DNA from: Actinoalloteichus fjordicus
Lineage (GTDB): Bacteria > Actinomycetota > Actinomycetes > Mycobacteriales > Pseudonocardiaceae
Length of the DNA stretch: 64,000 nt
Direction: 5' to 3'
Assembly (NCBI RefSeq): GCF_001941625.1
Contig: NZ_CP016076.1
Coordinates: 4,986,249-5,050,248 of the forward strand
Shown here one piece after another: positions 55,766 through 64,000 of the stretch. The notes beneath the pieces were generated by a model. It saw only the letters and a program-made list of their open reading frames with translations, had not been told where the DNA came from and made no database searches. The translations under genes and the position numbers were made by a program. Position 1 is the first letter of the stretch. Every line of letters starts with the position of its first letter.

Positions 55766-56647
55766 TCAGGACACCGGGTCCAGCGAGGCCGGCTCCTCCG
55801 GGTCCCGCGCGTCGGACCCGGCGGGCTGAGACGTCTTCGGGGTGTCTGCCGTCGCAGCGTCGTCCGGGCGACGGGCGGTCTCCGAGGGCCGGGAGTCCTG
55901 CGGAGCACTCGCAGGCATCGGCTCCTCCGGCCGAGCACCGCTCGTCGCGGGAGTGATACCCGAGGTCGCCGCGTCGCCGGTGTCCGCCGCCGTCGAACCC
56001 GTGGCGGTGGCCGCCGCGCCCGCGGTCTTCCTGGCCTTCCTGGTCTTGAGCAGGATCACCAGGACCACCAGGACCGCGAGGGCGATCAGCAGAATCCAAC
56101 TGGCCCGACCGAGCCGGGCCTCGATGAACTGCGCGGAGGCGCCCGCGCCCGCGCCGATGCCGACGTGCAGGACCGACCAGCACGCCGCGCCCGCGATCGA
56201 GCCGGGCAGGAACCGGCGATAGACCAGCCCGGAGGCGCCTGCGGCGGCGGGCGTCAGGGTGCGCACCACCGGGAGGAATCGGGCGAAGAACACCGCCCAG
56301 ACGCCGTGCTTGCGCAACAGCTCGCCCGCCCGATCCCAGTGCGCCTGCCCGATCTTGCGGATCAGCTTCGTCTCTCGAATCCTCGGGCCGAATCGCTTGC
56401 CGAGCAGATAGCCGATCGAGTCGCCGAGGGAGGCACACACGGTCACGACGATGCACATGATCGCGAAGGCCCACGGGTCACGGACCGTGGTGGCCGCGAT
56501 GAGCAGTCCGGTCTCGCCGGGTGCGATGAACCCGAGGCCGATCGTCGTCTCAGCGAGCACGAGAAGCCCGGTCGCCGCTATCACTGCGGGCTGCGGAAGC
56601 TCCGCCAGCGCATTCAGAGCTTCCGTGAGCGGACCCACCCGAGACAC
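55766..56647 (-). CDS. DedA-family membrane protein with disordered C-terminal tail
   Basis: This 293-residue protein has a DedA core of about 205 residues (LLVLAETTIGLGFIAPGETGLLIAA, CASLGDSIGYLLGKRFG, FFARFLPVVRTLTPAAAGASG, GAACWSVLHVGIGAGAG) with the conserved F/YxRFxPxxRxxxxxxAG motif. DedA proteins act in membrane homeostasis and lipid-carrier flipping. A Lys/Arg-rich stretch then leads into an 80-residue Ala/Thr/Pro/Ser-rich tail, longer than usual. The GTG at 56647 is the start. Confidence 0.9.
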   Translation of the reverse strand: MSRVGPLTEALNALAELPQPAVIAATGLLVLAETTIGLGFIAPGETGLLIAATTVRDPWAFAIMCIVVTVCASLGDSIGYLLGKRFGPRIRETKLIRKIGQAHWDRAGELLRKHGVWAVFFARFLPVVRTLTPAAAGASGLVYRRFLPGSIAGAACWSVLHVGIGAGAGASAQFIEARLGRASWILLIALAVLVVLVILLKTRKARKTAGAAATATGSTAADTGDAATSGITPATSGARPEEPMPASAPQDSRPSETARRPDDAATADTPKTSQPAGSDARDPEEPASLDPVS

Positions 56648-57399
56648 TCCCCCTTGATGTGACGTGCCCGTCCGGGCATACGCCGTGCTGACAGCAACGG
56701 ACCCACCCGTCGGGTAATCACCCGACCGGGTTCTTCAGTCCCAGCCGCCCCGTGCCGTTGCGGTTGGCGACGGGCATCACTCGGACGGTGTCGACCCTAC
56801 CGAAGTTCCCCGCACCCACCGATCGGCTCCTCACCTGGGCATTACCCGACCGGATGATTCTCTTTGTCCGATCAATCCTATTTGGTGATGATGGTTCTCG
56901 GGGTGGCGACCATCGGCCGATCGTCGACCCGATCCCGTACACCGACCCCTCGGAGAGCACCTCGTGGAACCATCCCGAGTACCCGTCCGGGAGCGAAGAC
57001 GTCCGGCAGGCGCAGTCCGGGTCCGGACTCCCGCCGCCCACGCCCGCACGGTCGCCGATCACCGCAGGCGAGGCCGCCCGCCGTGTCACGCAAGGCAGAA
57101 CGGCCGCGCGGCTTGATCGACCCGACCGGCCATCGAACCTGATGCCTGCCCGCTGCTCCGCCTTCGCTCCGCGCTCTACGCCGTCCGTTCCCCGGCCGGT
57201 CTGCCCGTGCCAGTCCCGGTTCGCCGCCCCGGCCTCTCCCGCCTGCGATCAGGCAGCACCGATCCCTCGGCCGTCGACGAAAGACCCCGCGACCGGCGAG
57301 GTCGATCCGCGCTCGGAATCCCCGGCGACGCCTGCGCCGACCCGGGAGCCACACCGGGGCCGAGCGGCCCCTGACCCGTACCCGTCCAGAGGAGTGCCC
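56648..57399. other. Divergent region between DedA and SulP genes
   Basis: This 752-bp gap has no convincing gene. An inverted repeat GTCGGGT-AATC-ACCCGAC lies at 56709-56726, and the ACCCGACCGG it carries recurs at about 56843 (ATTACCCGACCGG). These may be paired protein-binding sites. GAGGAG before 57400 is the SulP ribosome site. Confidence 0.45.
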
Positions 57400-59700
57400 A
57401 TGAACAAACGATCCGAGCCACGCCCGCACGGCGGCGAGCACACCACCGTCGACCCTCCAGCGAGCCCGCCCACAGGACGATGGGGCGAGCTCCTCCGTCA
57501 CGACCTGCCCGCATCCCTGGTGGTGTTCCTGGTCGCCGTGCCGCTGTCACTGGGCATCGCGGCCGCGACCGGAGCGCCGATCATGGCGGGGCTGATCGCC
57601 GCCGTGGTCGGCGGTGTCGTCGCCGGGGCATTCGCGGGCGCCCCCCTCCAGGTCAGCGGCCCGGCGGCAGGCCTGGTGGTGATCGTCGCCAGCCTGATCG
57701 AGCGGCACGGCTGGCCGGTCACCGCAGCCATCACCGTCGGAGCCGGCCTCCTCCAACTGCTCTTCGGCGTCTCGAAGGTCGCCCGGCTCGCCCTGTCGCT
57801 CTCCCCGGCGGTCGTCCACGGGATGCTCGCGGGCATCGGCGTGGTGATCGCCATCGGTCAGGCCCAGGTCATGCTCGGCGGCCAGTCCCGTCCCGAGGCG
57901 CTGGAGAACCTCGATGCGATGCCCGAGGTCCTCACCGGTCTGCACACACCGACCCTGCTCATCGGTCTGGCAGCCGTCGTGGTGCTGATCGCCTGGCCGC
58001 GTCTGCCCGTGCTGCGGGCCGTGCCCGCGCCGCTGGCCGCCGTCGCCATCGCCACGCTGCTGGCCATGGGCAGTCCCGACGTCGTGACAGTCTCGCTGCC
58101 GGACGATCCGCTCGGCGCGATCAGCCTGCCCGCGCTGCCGGACTCCGATCTGCTCGCCGTCGGAGTCGGCGTGCTGACCGTCGCGCTGGTCGCCAGCGTC
58201 GAGTCGCTGCTGTCGGCAGTCGCCGTCGACCGAATGCACGACGGCCCTCGTGCCGACCTGAATCGCGAGCTGCTCGCGCAGGGCGCGGCCAACATCGGCT
58301 CCGGTTCCCTCGGCGGGCTGCCCATCACCGGCGTGATCGTCCGCAGCTCGACGAACGTCTCCTCTGGTGCCCGCACCCGCGCATCCAGCATCCTGCACGG
58401 CGTCTGGGTGGCAGGTGCCGTCCTGTTCCTCGGCGCCCTGCTGGAGATGATCCCGCTGACCGCGCTGGCCGCCGTCCTGATCGTGGTGGGCGTCAAGCTG
58501 GTGGACCCGGCCCGGATGCGGCTGCTCTGGCGGCAGCGGGAGTTCCTGCCCTACGCCGTGACCATGGCGGGCGTGGTCTGCTTCGACCTGGTCGTCGGCG
58601 TCCTCGCGGGGCTGGCACTGGCCATGGTGCAGACCCTGTGGCGCCTCGCCAGGCACAGCATCCAGGTGGTTCCGCTCGGCGACGACCGCTGGCGAGTCAC
58701 GGTCGGCGGGTCGCTGGTCTTCCTCGGCGTCAGCTCCCTGACCTCCCGGCTGAACACGGTGCCTGCCGGGCAGGACGTGACCGTCGAGCTGCACCTGGAC
58801 TGTCTAGACCAGGGCGCCTTCGAGGCGCTGCGTGACTGGCGGGTCGGCTACGAACGGGCGGGGGGCACCGTGCGCGTCGACGAGATCGGCGCCGCCTGGT
58901 ATCACCGGGCCGTCCGAGGCGGCAGGCCCGCGACGTCGCGGAGTTCGACGGCCCTGGCACCGCACTGGTTCGCTCCCTGGCAGCACTGGCAGCGACATCG
59001 TGATCAGCGCACCGACATCGAGTCCGCCATCCCCCGACAGCGCGACGAGGCCGATCCGATGATCCTCGGTGTGCAGGAGTTCGAGCGGCGATCCGCTCCC
59101 CTGCTGCGTCCGCTGCTCGCCGAGCTGGCCGAGCACGGCCAACGCCCCGCCCGGCTGTTCGTCTGCTGCGCGGACTCCCGCATGGTGCCCAACGTGATCA
59201 CCACCAGCGGGCCTGGCGACCTGTTCACCCTGCGCAACGTGGGGAATCTGGTGCCGCCGAGCGACTCGCTGGGCGACAGCTCGGTGGGCTCGGCCGTCGA
59301 GTTCGCCGTCGAGCGCCTCGCCGTCACCAGCATCGTGGTCTGCGGCCACTCGCACTGCGGGGCGATGCGCTCCCTGCTCGAAGACGACATGAATCCGAGC
59401 AGTCATCTGGCCGACTGGCTCGTCCACGCGGAGCCGAGCCTGCGGCGCTTCCGCTCGCTGCCGCCCTCGGATGCCGGGCAGGACGAGGGGGCCGGTTCGG
59501 CGGCGGACTCGGTCGCTGTCATCAACGTCCGGCAACAGCTGACGAACCTGATGACGTACCCGCTGGTCAGGGAGGCGGTCCTGGCGGGGCGGCTGACGCT
59601 TGCGGGCATGTACTTCGACCTGGCCGAGGCACGGATGTACCTCGTGGACGAGCACGACGGCACCTTGCGGGCCCTCTCCGAGCCGCTCGGCCAGGTGTGA
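57400..59700 (+). CDS. SulP anion transporter fused to beta-carbonic anhydrase
   Basis: This 766-residue fusion protein has a SulP membrane domain (about 30-420: SLVVFLVAVPLSLGIAAATGAP, ASVESLLSAVAVDRMHD, ANIGSGSLGGLPITGVIVRSS). A STAS-like stretch follows (about 430-500, VTVELHLDCLDQGAFEALRDW). The C-terminal domain is a beta-class carbonic anhydrase (about 555-766) with zinc ligands Cys590 in CCADSRM, His650 and Cys653 in CGHSHCG, and Asp592/Arg594 as the catalytic dyad. It probably moves bicarbonate and interconverts it with CO2 at the membrane. The ATG follows GAGGAG. The downstream SRPBCC gene starts 55 bp later. Confidence 0.94.
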   Translation: MNKRSEPRPHGGEHTTVDPPASPPTGRWGELLRHDLPASLVVFLVAVPLSLGIAAATGAPIMAGLIAAVVGGVVAGAFAGAPLQVSGPAAGLVVIVASLIERHGWPVTAAITVGAGLLQLLFGVSKVARLALSLSPAVVHGMLAGIGVVIAIGQAQVMLGGQSRPEALENLDAMPEVLTGLHTPTLLIGLAAVVVLIAWPRLPVLRAVPAPLAAVAIATLLAMGSPDVVTVSLPDDPLGAISLPALPDSDLLAVGVGVLTVALVASVESLLSAVAVDRMHDGPRADLNRELLAQGAANIGSGSLGGLPITGVIVRSSTNVSSGARTRASSILHGVWVAGAVLFLGALLEMIPLTALAAVLIVVGVKLVDPARMRLLWRQREFLPYAVTMAGVVCFDLVVGVLAGLALAMVQTLWRLARHSIQVVPLGDDRWRVTVGGSLVFLGVSSLTSRLNTVPAGQDVTVELHLDCLDQGAFEALRDWRVGYERAGGTVRVDEIGAAWYHRAVRGGRPATSRSSTALAPHWFAPWQHWQRHRDQRTDIESAIPRQRDEADPMILGVQEFERRSAPLLRPLLAELAEHGQRPARLFVCCADSRMVPNVITTSGPGDLFTLRNVGNLVPPSDSLGDSSVGSAVEFAVERLAVTSIVVCGHSHCGAMRSLLEDDMNPSSHLADWLVHAEPSLRRFRSLPPSDAGQDEGAGSAADSVAVINVRQQLTNLMTYPLVREAVLAGRLTLAGMYFDLAEARMYLVDEHDGTLRALSEPLGQV

Positions 59701-59755
59701 ACGGCAGATCCTCCGGGTAGTCCGTGCCCCACGATCAGCCGAAGGAGGTCCCGCC

Positions 59756-60559
59756 GTGACGAGGATCGAGGAATCGGTGGACGTTCGGGTCCCGATCAGC
59801 GTCGCCTACGCCGGGTGGGCACGCATCGAGGACTTTCCCCTCTTCATGGAGGGCGTCGAAGAGATCACTCCGGTCGACGGCCGGGCCAGCCATTGGGTGA
59901 TCGAGATCGCCGGGGTCCGTCGGGAGTTCGACGCGCGGGTCGTCGAGCAGCGTCTCGACGACCTGATCAGCTGGCAGGCCGACGGCGGCCAAGACCACGC
60001 GGGAGTAGTCACCTTCCGGGCCGTCGACGAGGACACCACCCGCGTTCACCTGCGCATGGACTACGAGCCGACGACGCTGGTGGAGAAGGCAGGAGGCGCG
60101 CTCGGACTCATCGCCCAACGCGTGCGCGCCGACCTCGAACGGTTCAAGGAGTTCCTCGAGGCCGACATCTTCGAGCTCTTCGACGAGGACCCGCAGCCGA
60201 TCGACTCGGCAGCCGAGGACGACTCGGACCGGGCGGACGCGGCGGGCCTCATCGTCGAGACCGAGATCGCGGCGGACATCGACGCCGGGGTCGAACCGGC
60301 GATGGCCGACCGGATCGAGGCCGAGATCGAGGCGGAGACACCGCCGCCGTCGACGATCGACCTGGTCGCGCCGCGCACCCACAACTCGGCCGCATCGGCG
60401 ACGGAGGCACCACCCCAGGCGGACCAGCCGCAGGCGGCCGCCGTCCTGGAACGCGAGGACGCGGACGACGTGCCGTCGCAGGCATCCGCACCGACCGACG
60501 TGCCAGGCCAGAAGGACGATCCGGTGATGCCGCGACGCGGCTCATCCGGGAGGGTCTGA
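59756..60559 (+). CDS. SRPBCC (polyketide cyclase/dehydrase-like) protein with acidic tail
   Basis: This 267-residue protein has an N-terminal START/SRPBCC fold (VTRIEESVDVRVPISVAYAGW, FPLFMEGVEEI, RVHLRMDYEPTTLVEKAGGALGLIAQRV, DLERFKEFLE) that binds hydrophobic ligands. A 120-residue acidic, Pro/Ala-rich and probably disordered tail follows. AAGGAGG lies eight bases before GTG 59756. It follows the SulP-carbonic anhydrase gene on the same strand and may be co-transcribed. Ligand and role are unknown. Confidence 0.85.
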   Translation: MTRIEESVDVRVPISVAYAGWARIEDFPLFMEGVEEITPVDGRASHWVIEIAGVRREFDARVVEQRLDDLISWQADGGQDHAGVVTFRAVDEDTTRVHLRMDYEPTTLVEKAGGALGLIAQRVRADLERFKEFLEADIFELFDEDPQPIDSAAEDDSDRADAAGLIVETEIAADIDAGVEPAMADRIEAEIEAETPPPSTIDLVAPRTHNSAASATEAPPQADQPQAAAVLEREDADDVPSQASAPTDVPGQKDDPVMPRRGSSGRV

Positions 60560-60572
60560 TCCACCCGAGGCA

Positions 60573-60604
60573 CGGTGCCGGTTCGTTCCGGCGAACCGGC
60601 ACCG
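60573..60604 (+). terminator. Terminator after the SRPBCC gene
   Basis: A perfect 13-bp stem (60573-60585 with 60592-60604) and 6-nt loop lie 13 bp after the stop. Confidence 0.8.
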
Positions 60605-60633
60605 TCCGGCCCGGCGGCGCCTACGGCAGGCAG

Positions 60634-60675
60634 CACGGCGTCGGCATCCAGCCCCACGGCGTCGGCATCCAGCCC
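60634..60675. repeat. Two tandem copies of a 21-bp repeat upstream of sigF
   Basis: CACGGCGTCGGCATCCAGCC plus C is repeated exactly at 60634-60654 and 60655-60675, about 150 bp before the sigma factor gene. It is not in a recognised gene. Confidence 0.8.
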
Positions 60676-60821
60676 GACGACGTGGCTGTCCGACCGAACG
60701 GGCGTCGCTCGTTCCGGCCGTCCACTCCCTGCCGCCTGCCCGGTCCGCACGACGAGCAGGAGGGCCGGAGTGCAGGCAAGCTGGAGCACGTGGAATCGCA
60801 GAGACGGCGAGCGGGCGCGGC

Positions 60822-61637
60822 GTGAGCCGAGGGGCCCGTCCGGGTGCTGCCCGGCCAACAGGCGGCGAGCGGGATGCGAGCGACGACGAGAACGTCCGCT
60901 ACGGGCATCTCGCTCCGCTGTTCGCCGAGCTCGCCGCGCTCGCCCCCGACTGTCGGGAGCACACGGCGCTGCGCGAGCGGCTGGTCACCGAGCACCTCCC
61001 CCTGGCCCGGCACGTGGCCAGGCGGTTCGCCAATCGAGGCGAGACGCAGGACGACCTGGTCCAGGTCGCCACGATGGGCCTCATCAAGGCGGTGGATCGC
61101 TTCGACCCGGAGCGGGGGGTCGACTTCCTCTCGTACGCGGTGCCGACCGTGATGGGGGAGGTGCGCAGACACTTCCGCGACACCGGGTGGACGGTGCGCG
61201 TGCCGCGCAGGCTTCAGGAGCTGCACCTGGCGCTCAACTCGGCGAACGGCGAGCTGTCCCAGACGCTGGGGCGGGCCCCCACGCCCCGCGAGCTGGCGGA
61301 GCGGCTGAAGGTGCCCGTCGAGCAGGTCTACGAGGGTCTGGCGGCAGGCCACGCCTATCGGAGCAGTTCACTAGACGAGATGCTCATCGACGACGAGAGC
61401 CTGGCCCTGGGTGACACCCTCGGAGTAGTCGAGCCGGAGATGGAGAGCGTGGAGAACCGGGAGGTGCTCCAGCCGCTGCTCGCAACCCTGCCGCAGCGGG
61501 ATCGCACTGTGCTGCTGCTGCGGTTCTTCGCGAACATGACCCAGACTCAGATCGCCGAGCGCATCGGCATCTCGCAGATGCACGTATCGCGCCTGCTGGC
61601 GCGTACGCTGCGCAAGCTCCGCGAAGAGGCACGCTAG
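60822..61637 (+). CDS. SigF/SigB-family RNA polymerase sigma factor
   Basis: This 271-residue stress or sporulation-type sigma-70 factor has region 2 (LVTEHLPLARHVARRFANRGETQDDLVQVATMGLIKAVDRFDPERGV, FLSYAVPTVMGEVRRHFRDTGW), region 3 (VRVPRRLQELHLALNSANGELSQTLGR) and region 4 (LPQRDRTVLLLRFFANMTQTQIAERIGISQMHVSRLLARTLRKLRE). It would direct polymerase to SigF-type promoters. Such factors are usually next to an RsbW-like anti-sigma gene; none is present here, so its partner is elsewhere. The SpoIIE phosphatase at 3994 could act in the same pathway. Start is GTG 60822 with no strong ribosome site. Confidence 0.92.
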   Translation: MSRGARPGAARPTGGERDASDDENVRYGHLAPLFAELAALAPDCREHTALRERLVTEHLPLARHVARRFANRGETQDDLVQVATMGLIKAVDRFDPERGVDFLSYAVPTVMGEVRRHFRDTGWTVRVPRRLQELHLALNSANGELSQTLGRAPTPRELAERLKVPVEQVYEGLAAGHAYRSSSLDEMLIDDESLALGDTLGVVEPEMESVENREVLQPLLATLPQRDRTVLLLRFFANMTQTQIAERIGISQMHVSRLLARTLRKLREEAR

Positions 61638-61757
61638 AACCCGGCCGAGTCCCGCCCCGCAGCACCGGATCGCAGGAGATCGCGCGGCGGACCCGCCGCC
61701 TGCGGCACGGACGGCCGTCGGGCCCGGCGGCCTGAGGCAGGCCGGTAGGGCCGCTCA

Positions 61758-61917
61758 GAGCCTGTCTTTGGTCCCCCTGGAGTCGTGAGCGGGGATCAGC
61801 GTGGCTGAGCTGCCAGGCGGGGGAAAGAGACATAACCGGGGTCATGTCGACTGACGACCGCCGCAGATCGCCGCGCCTGCCCCGCGCAACAGGAAACTGG
61901 GGATCAAAGACAGGCTC
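61758..61917. mobile_element. MITE copy D (160 bp)
   Basis: Terminal repeats GAGCCTGTCTTTGGTCCCC and (complement) GAGCCTGTCTTTGATCCCC are flanked by the TCA duplication (61755-61757 and 61918-61920). It has the same orientation and interior as copy C. The right-hand TCA is the complement of the TGA stop of the DUF4429/SHOCT gene. Confidence 0.87.
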
Positions 61918-62829
61918 TCAGATGCGCCCGAGCAGCTCGGCCTTCTTCTCCTCGAACTGCTCGTCGCTGAGCAGGCCTGCGTCGCGCAGGTCGCCGAGCT
62001 TGCGGATGGTCTGGAAGATCTCGTCCACATCCACCGCGCCACGGGGCGACATCGGCGGCGAACTCGGCTCCGCGGGCGAGCTTGCTGAGGGCGGGAGGTC
62101 GGTTCCGAGCAGTGCGGCCGGGGTCGAGACGACGTCGTCCATCGCGACGCGCACCGCGCACGCCACGGAGAGCGCGGCGGTCGCCCCGTACAGGACCACG
62201 GCCGCCAGATCGAGGGCGGGCTTCGGTCGCACGGCGGTGTTGGTGTCGTCGGTGGCGACTCGGAGATGGCCGTAGCCGCCGTACTCCGGGCAGACCCACT
62301 CGATGTCGCGCAGTCGCTCCACCGGGTACACCGCCGAGCCGACCTTTCGCTTGGACCGGTGGGCCTGGATGCCCCACCGCATGGTTAGCACCCGGCCGTC
62401 GAAGGCCACGGTGCCGTCGAAGCCCTTCGCGGTGAGTGGCGGCGGCGGAAGGCGTACCAGGAAACGCGGGGCGGGCACCTCGGAGTCCGGATTGACCGCG
62501 ACCCGGTCCTCGATCTCGGAGGCGTAGTAGCCCGCCAGATCCTGCTGCGCGGAGTCCAAGGTCAGGCGATACGGCTCGGCCCCGTCGGGCAGTCCGCCCG
62601 CCGCGACGGCCAGGACTGGCTCGGCGCGGGGACGCAGCCGGAGGTCGAGACTCGGCCGCCGCTTCTCGGTCAGGGTCACCCCGGCCAGCGCCTCGTTGGG
62701 CACGAAGACCTCGCCGAACTCCCGGAGCAGGGCGTGAGTCCGCCGTCCGGTGCCGTACCGGATTCGGATGCCTGCGGCCTCGAAAGACCACCGCGCGTTG
62801 CGCCCGGACAGCTCTAACCCGAAGTCCAC
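61918..62829 (-). CDS. DUF4429 and SHOCT domain protein
   Basis: This protein of about 303 residues has two DUF4429-like beta-rich modules (WSFEAAGIRIRYGTGRR and later GTVAFDGRVLTMRWGI), a short linker with one possible hydrophobic helix (LDLAAVVLYGATAALSVACAV), and a C-terminal SHOCT motif (VDEIFQTIRKLGDLRDAGLLSDEQFEEKKAELLGRI). SHOCT proteins are often membrane-linked or oligomerising; the function is unknown. GTG 62829 is the likely start. It is flanked by MITE copies on both sides: copy D on its stop codon and copy E 55 bp before its start. Confidence 0.82.
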   Translation of the reverse strand: MDFGLELSGRNARWSFEAAGIRIRYGTGRRTHALLREFGEVFVPNEALAGVTLTEKRRPSLDLRLRPRAEPVLAVAAGGLPDGAEPYRLTLDSAQQDLAGYYASEIEDRVAVNPDSEVPAPRFLVRLPPPPLTAKGFDGTVAFDGRVLTMRWGIQAHRSKRKVGSAVYPVERLRDIEWVCPEYGGYGHLRVATDDTNTAVRPKPALDLAAVVLYGATAALSVACAVRVAMDDVVSTPAALLGTDLPPSASSPAEPSSPPMSPRGAVDVDEIFQTIRKLGDLRDAGLLSDEQFEEKKAELLGRI

Positions 62830-62883
62830 GGCCAGAGGATAGCCTGCGCCGTCGGGGTGGACGCCGAGATCGCTCTCGTCTGA

Positions 62884-63046
62884 GAGCCTGTCTTTGATCC
62901 CCACTTTCGGAGTTGCGCGGGGCCAGCGCGGCGATCTGCGGCGTTGTCGTCAGTCAACATAACTTTCGTTATGCCCCCTTCCTCCGCCTGGCAGCTCAGC
63001 CACGCTGATCCCCGCTCACGTCTCCAGGAGGATCAAAGACAGACTC
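62884..63046. mobile_element. MITE copy E (163 bp), inverted
   Basis: Left end GAGCCTGTCTTTGATCCCC and right end (complement) GAGTCTGTCTTTGATCC are flanked by TGA duplications (62881-62883 and 63047-63049). Its sequence is the reverse complement of copies C and D apart from scattered substitutions. It lies between the DUF4429/SHOCT gene start and the gnd stop. Confidence 0.87.
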
Positions 63047-63086
63047 TGAGAAGTCGTCACGTCCACCCCTCGGCGAGGGGCTCTGA

Positions 63087-64000
63087 TCAGGCCTCGACCT
63101 CGTCCCGGCCCTGGCCCCACCGGGTGTGGAAGCTGCCCGGCCGGTCGACCCGCTGGTACGTGTGCGCGCCGAAGTAGTCGCGCTGGCCCTGCACCAGGGC
63201 GGCGGGCAGCCGCTCGGCACGCAGCGAGTCGTAGTAGGCCAGCCCGGAGGCCAGGCCCGGCACCGGCACTCCTGCGGCGGCGGCGGTGGCGACCACCCGC
63301 CGCCATGCCTCCTGCGCACGGCCGATCTGCTCGGTGAAGTACTCGTCGACCAGCAGGTTCACCAGGCCGGGGTCGGCACGGTAGGCATCGGTGATCCGGT
63401 TCAGGAATCGGGCGCGGATGATGCAGCCGCCACGCCAGATCCGCGCCGTGGCACCGAGGTCGATGTCCCAGCCGTACTCCCGACCCGCCTCGGTGATCAT
63501 GCTGAAGCCCTGGGCGTAGGCCGCGAGCTTCGCGCCGTAGAGCGCCTCGCGCAGGTCGTCCACGAAGTCGTCGCCGAGCTTGGGCGGCGCGGCCGGACCG
63601 GGCAGGTTCGCGGCGGCGGAACGCTGCTCGACGTGACCGGAGAGCGCCCTGGCGAACACGGCCTCCGCGATCCCCGCCACCGGCTCGCCGAGTTCCAGTC
63701 CCTCCCGGACCGTCCAGCGACCGGTGCCCTTCTGCTCCGCACGGTCGGCGACGACGTCCACGAACGGCCTGCCCGTGGCCGGGTCGACGTGGGCGAGCAC
63801 CTCGGCGGTGATCTCGATCAGGTAGGACTCCAGGTCGCCCTCGTTCCAGGTGCGAAACACCTCGGCGATCTCGGCGGGCTCTCGCCCGGCGGCCCGGCGC
63901 AGCAGGTCGTACGTCTCCGCGATGAACTGCATGTCGGCGTACTCGATGCCGTTGTGCACCATCTTGACGAAGTGGCCTGCGCCGTCGGGGCCGAGCCGCA
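63087..64000 (-). CDS. gnd: 6-phosphogluconate dehydrogenase, C-terminal part (cut by window end)
   Basis: The frame is open to the last base, so the N-terminal NADP domain lies beyond 64000. The visible part starts GPDGAGHFVKMVHNGIEYADMQ, with the catalytic Lys and the substrate-binding HNGIEY, followed by the all-helical domain (WNEGDLESYLIEITAEVL, DRAEQKGTGRWTVREGLELG, IWRGGCIIRARFLNRI) and the C-terminal FGAHTYQRVDRPGSFHTRW. It makes ribulose 5-phosphate, CO2 and NADPH in the pentose phosphate pathway. It ends 38 bp from repeat copy E. Confidence 0.96.
   Translation of the reverse strand, partial: RLGPDGAGHFVKMVHNGIEYADMQFIAETYDLLRRAAGREPAEIAEVFRTWNEGDLESYLIEITAEVLAHVDPATGRPFVDVVADRAEQKGTGRWTVREGLELGEPVAGIAEAVFARALSGHVEQRSAAANLPGPAAPPKLGDDFVDDLREALYGAKLAAYAQGFSMITEAGREYGWDIDLGATARIWRGGCIIRARFLNRITDAYRADPGLVNLLVDEYFTEQIGRAQEAWRRVVATAAAAGVPVPGLASGLAYYDSLRAERLPAALVQGQRDYFGAHTYQRVDRPGSFHTRWGQGRDEVEA

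Noticed and set aside
61755-63049. A composite transposon formed by MITE copies D and E carrying the DUF4429/SHOCT gene
   Set aside because: The outer flanks differ (TCA and TGA), while each copy has its own matching pair of duplications. This indicates two independent insertions.

Overview
The window is very GC-rich, gene-dense DNA with strong G/C bias at codon third positions, frequent GTG starts and many 1-4 bp start/stop overlaps. This points to a high-GC actinomycete. Several gene families suggest Pseudonocardiaceae or a close relative: a CebR-type cellulose regulon, an Mrf-like gene beside zinc-free ribosomal proteins, and an UfaA1-type lipid methyltransferase operon. An Actinoalloteichus-like organism is plausible, but I cannot prove a genus from this window.

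Layout. 1-3884: tail of a secondary-metabolite locus with a cut SDR, a TIM-barrel sugar isomerase and a HAD phosphatase (translationally coupled), then a sedoheptulose-7-phosphate cyclase of the 2-epi-5-epi-valiolone synthase type. Together they suggest a C7-cyclitol or pseudosugar product. 3994-5817: SpoIIE-type phosphatase with a degenerate receiver domain. 6034-16294: cellulose locus with a secreted GH48 cellulase, GH1 beta-glucosidase, cellobiose ABC importer (cebEFG-like) and CebR, joined by five near-identical operators. 16861-19630: acyltransferase and lactate permease. 19786-23377: uronate/pectin catabolism (kduI, kduD, KDG kinase) with an IclR regulator and two matching palindromic operators. 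23533-25351: EamA transporter and methyltransferase.

25729-28664: a zinc-starvation ribosome module. Cysteine-poor L32, type B L31 and an Mrf-like protein diverge from L28, L33, S14 and S18, with a Zur-like box in front of each arm. 28817-35972: aldo/keto reductase, M50-type peptidase, GT4 glycosyltransferase, TetR regulator and a two-gene ABC exporter. 36335-41650: DUF3817 pair, then a hydrolase and an FAD enzyme / DUF1365 / fatty-acid methyltransferase operon. 41989-50299: M23 peptidase and the glgX-treY-treZ route from glycogen to trehalose. 50455-64000: stand-alone bacterial NO synthase, tartrate/isopropylmalate-type dehydrogenase, class A PBP, DedA protein, SulP-carbonic anhydrase fusion, SRPBCC protein, SigF-type sigma factor, DUF4429/SHOCT protein and a cut 6-phosphogluconate dehydrogenase.

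Scattered through the window are five copies (three about 160 bp, two internally deleted) of a non-coding miniature inverted-repeat element. It has 19-bp terminal repeats and 3-bp TNA target duplications, and three copies sit exactly on the stop codon of a neighbouring gene. No transposase, rRNA, tRNA or CRISPR array was found.
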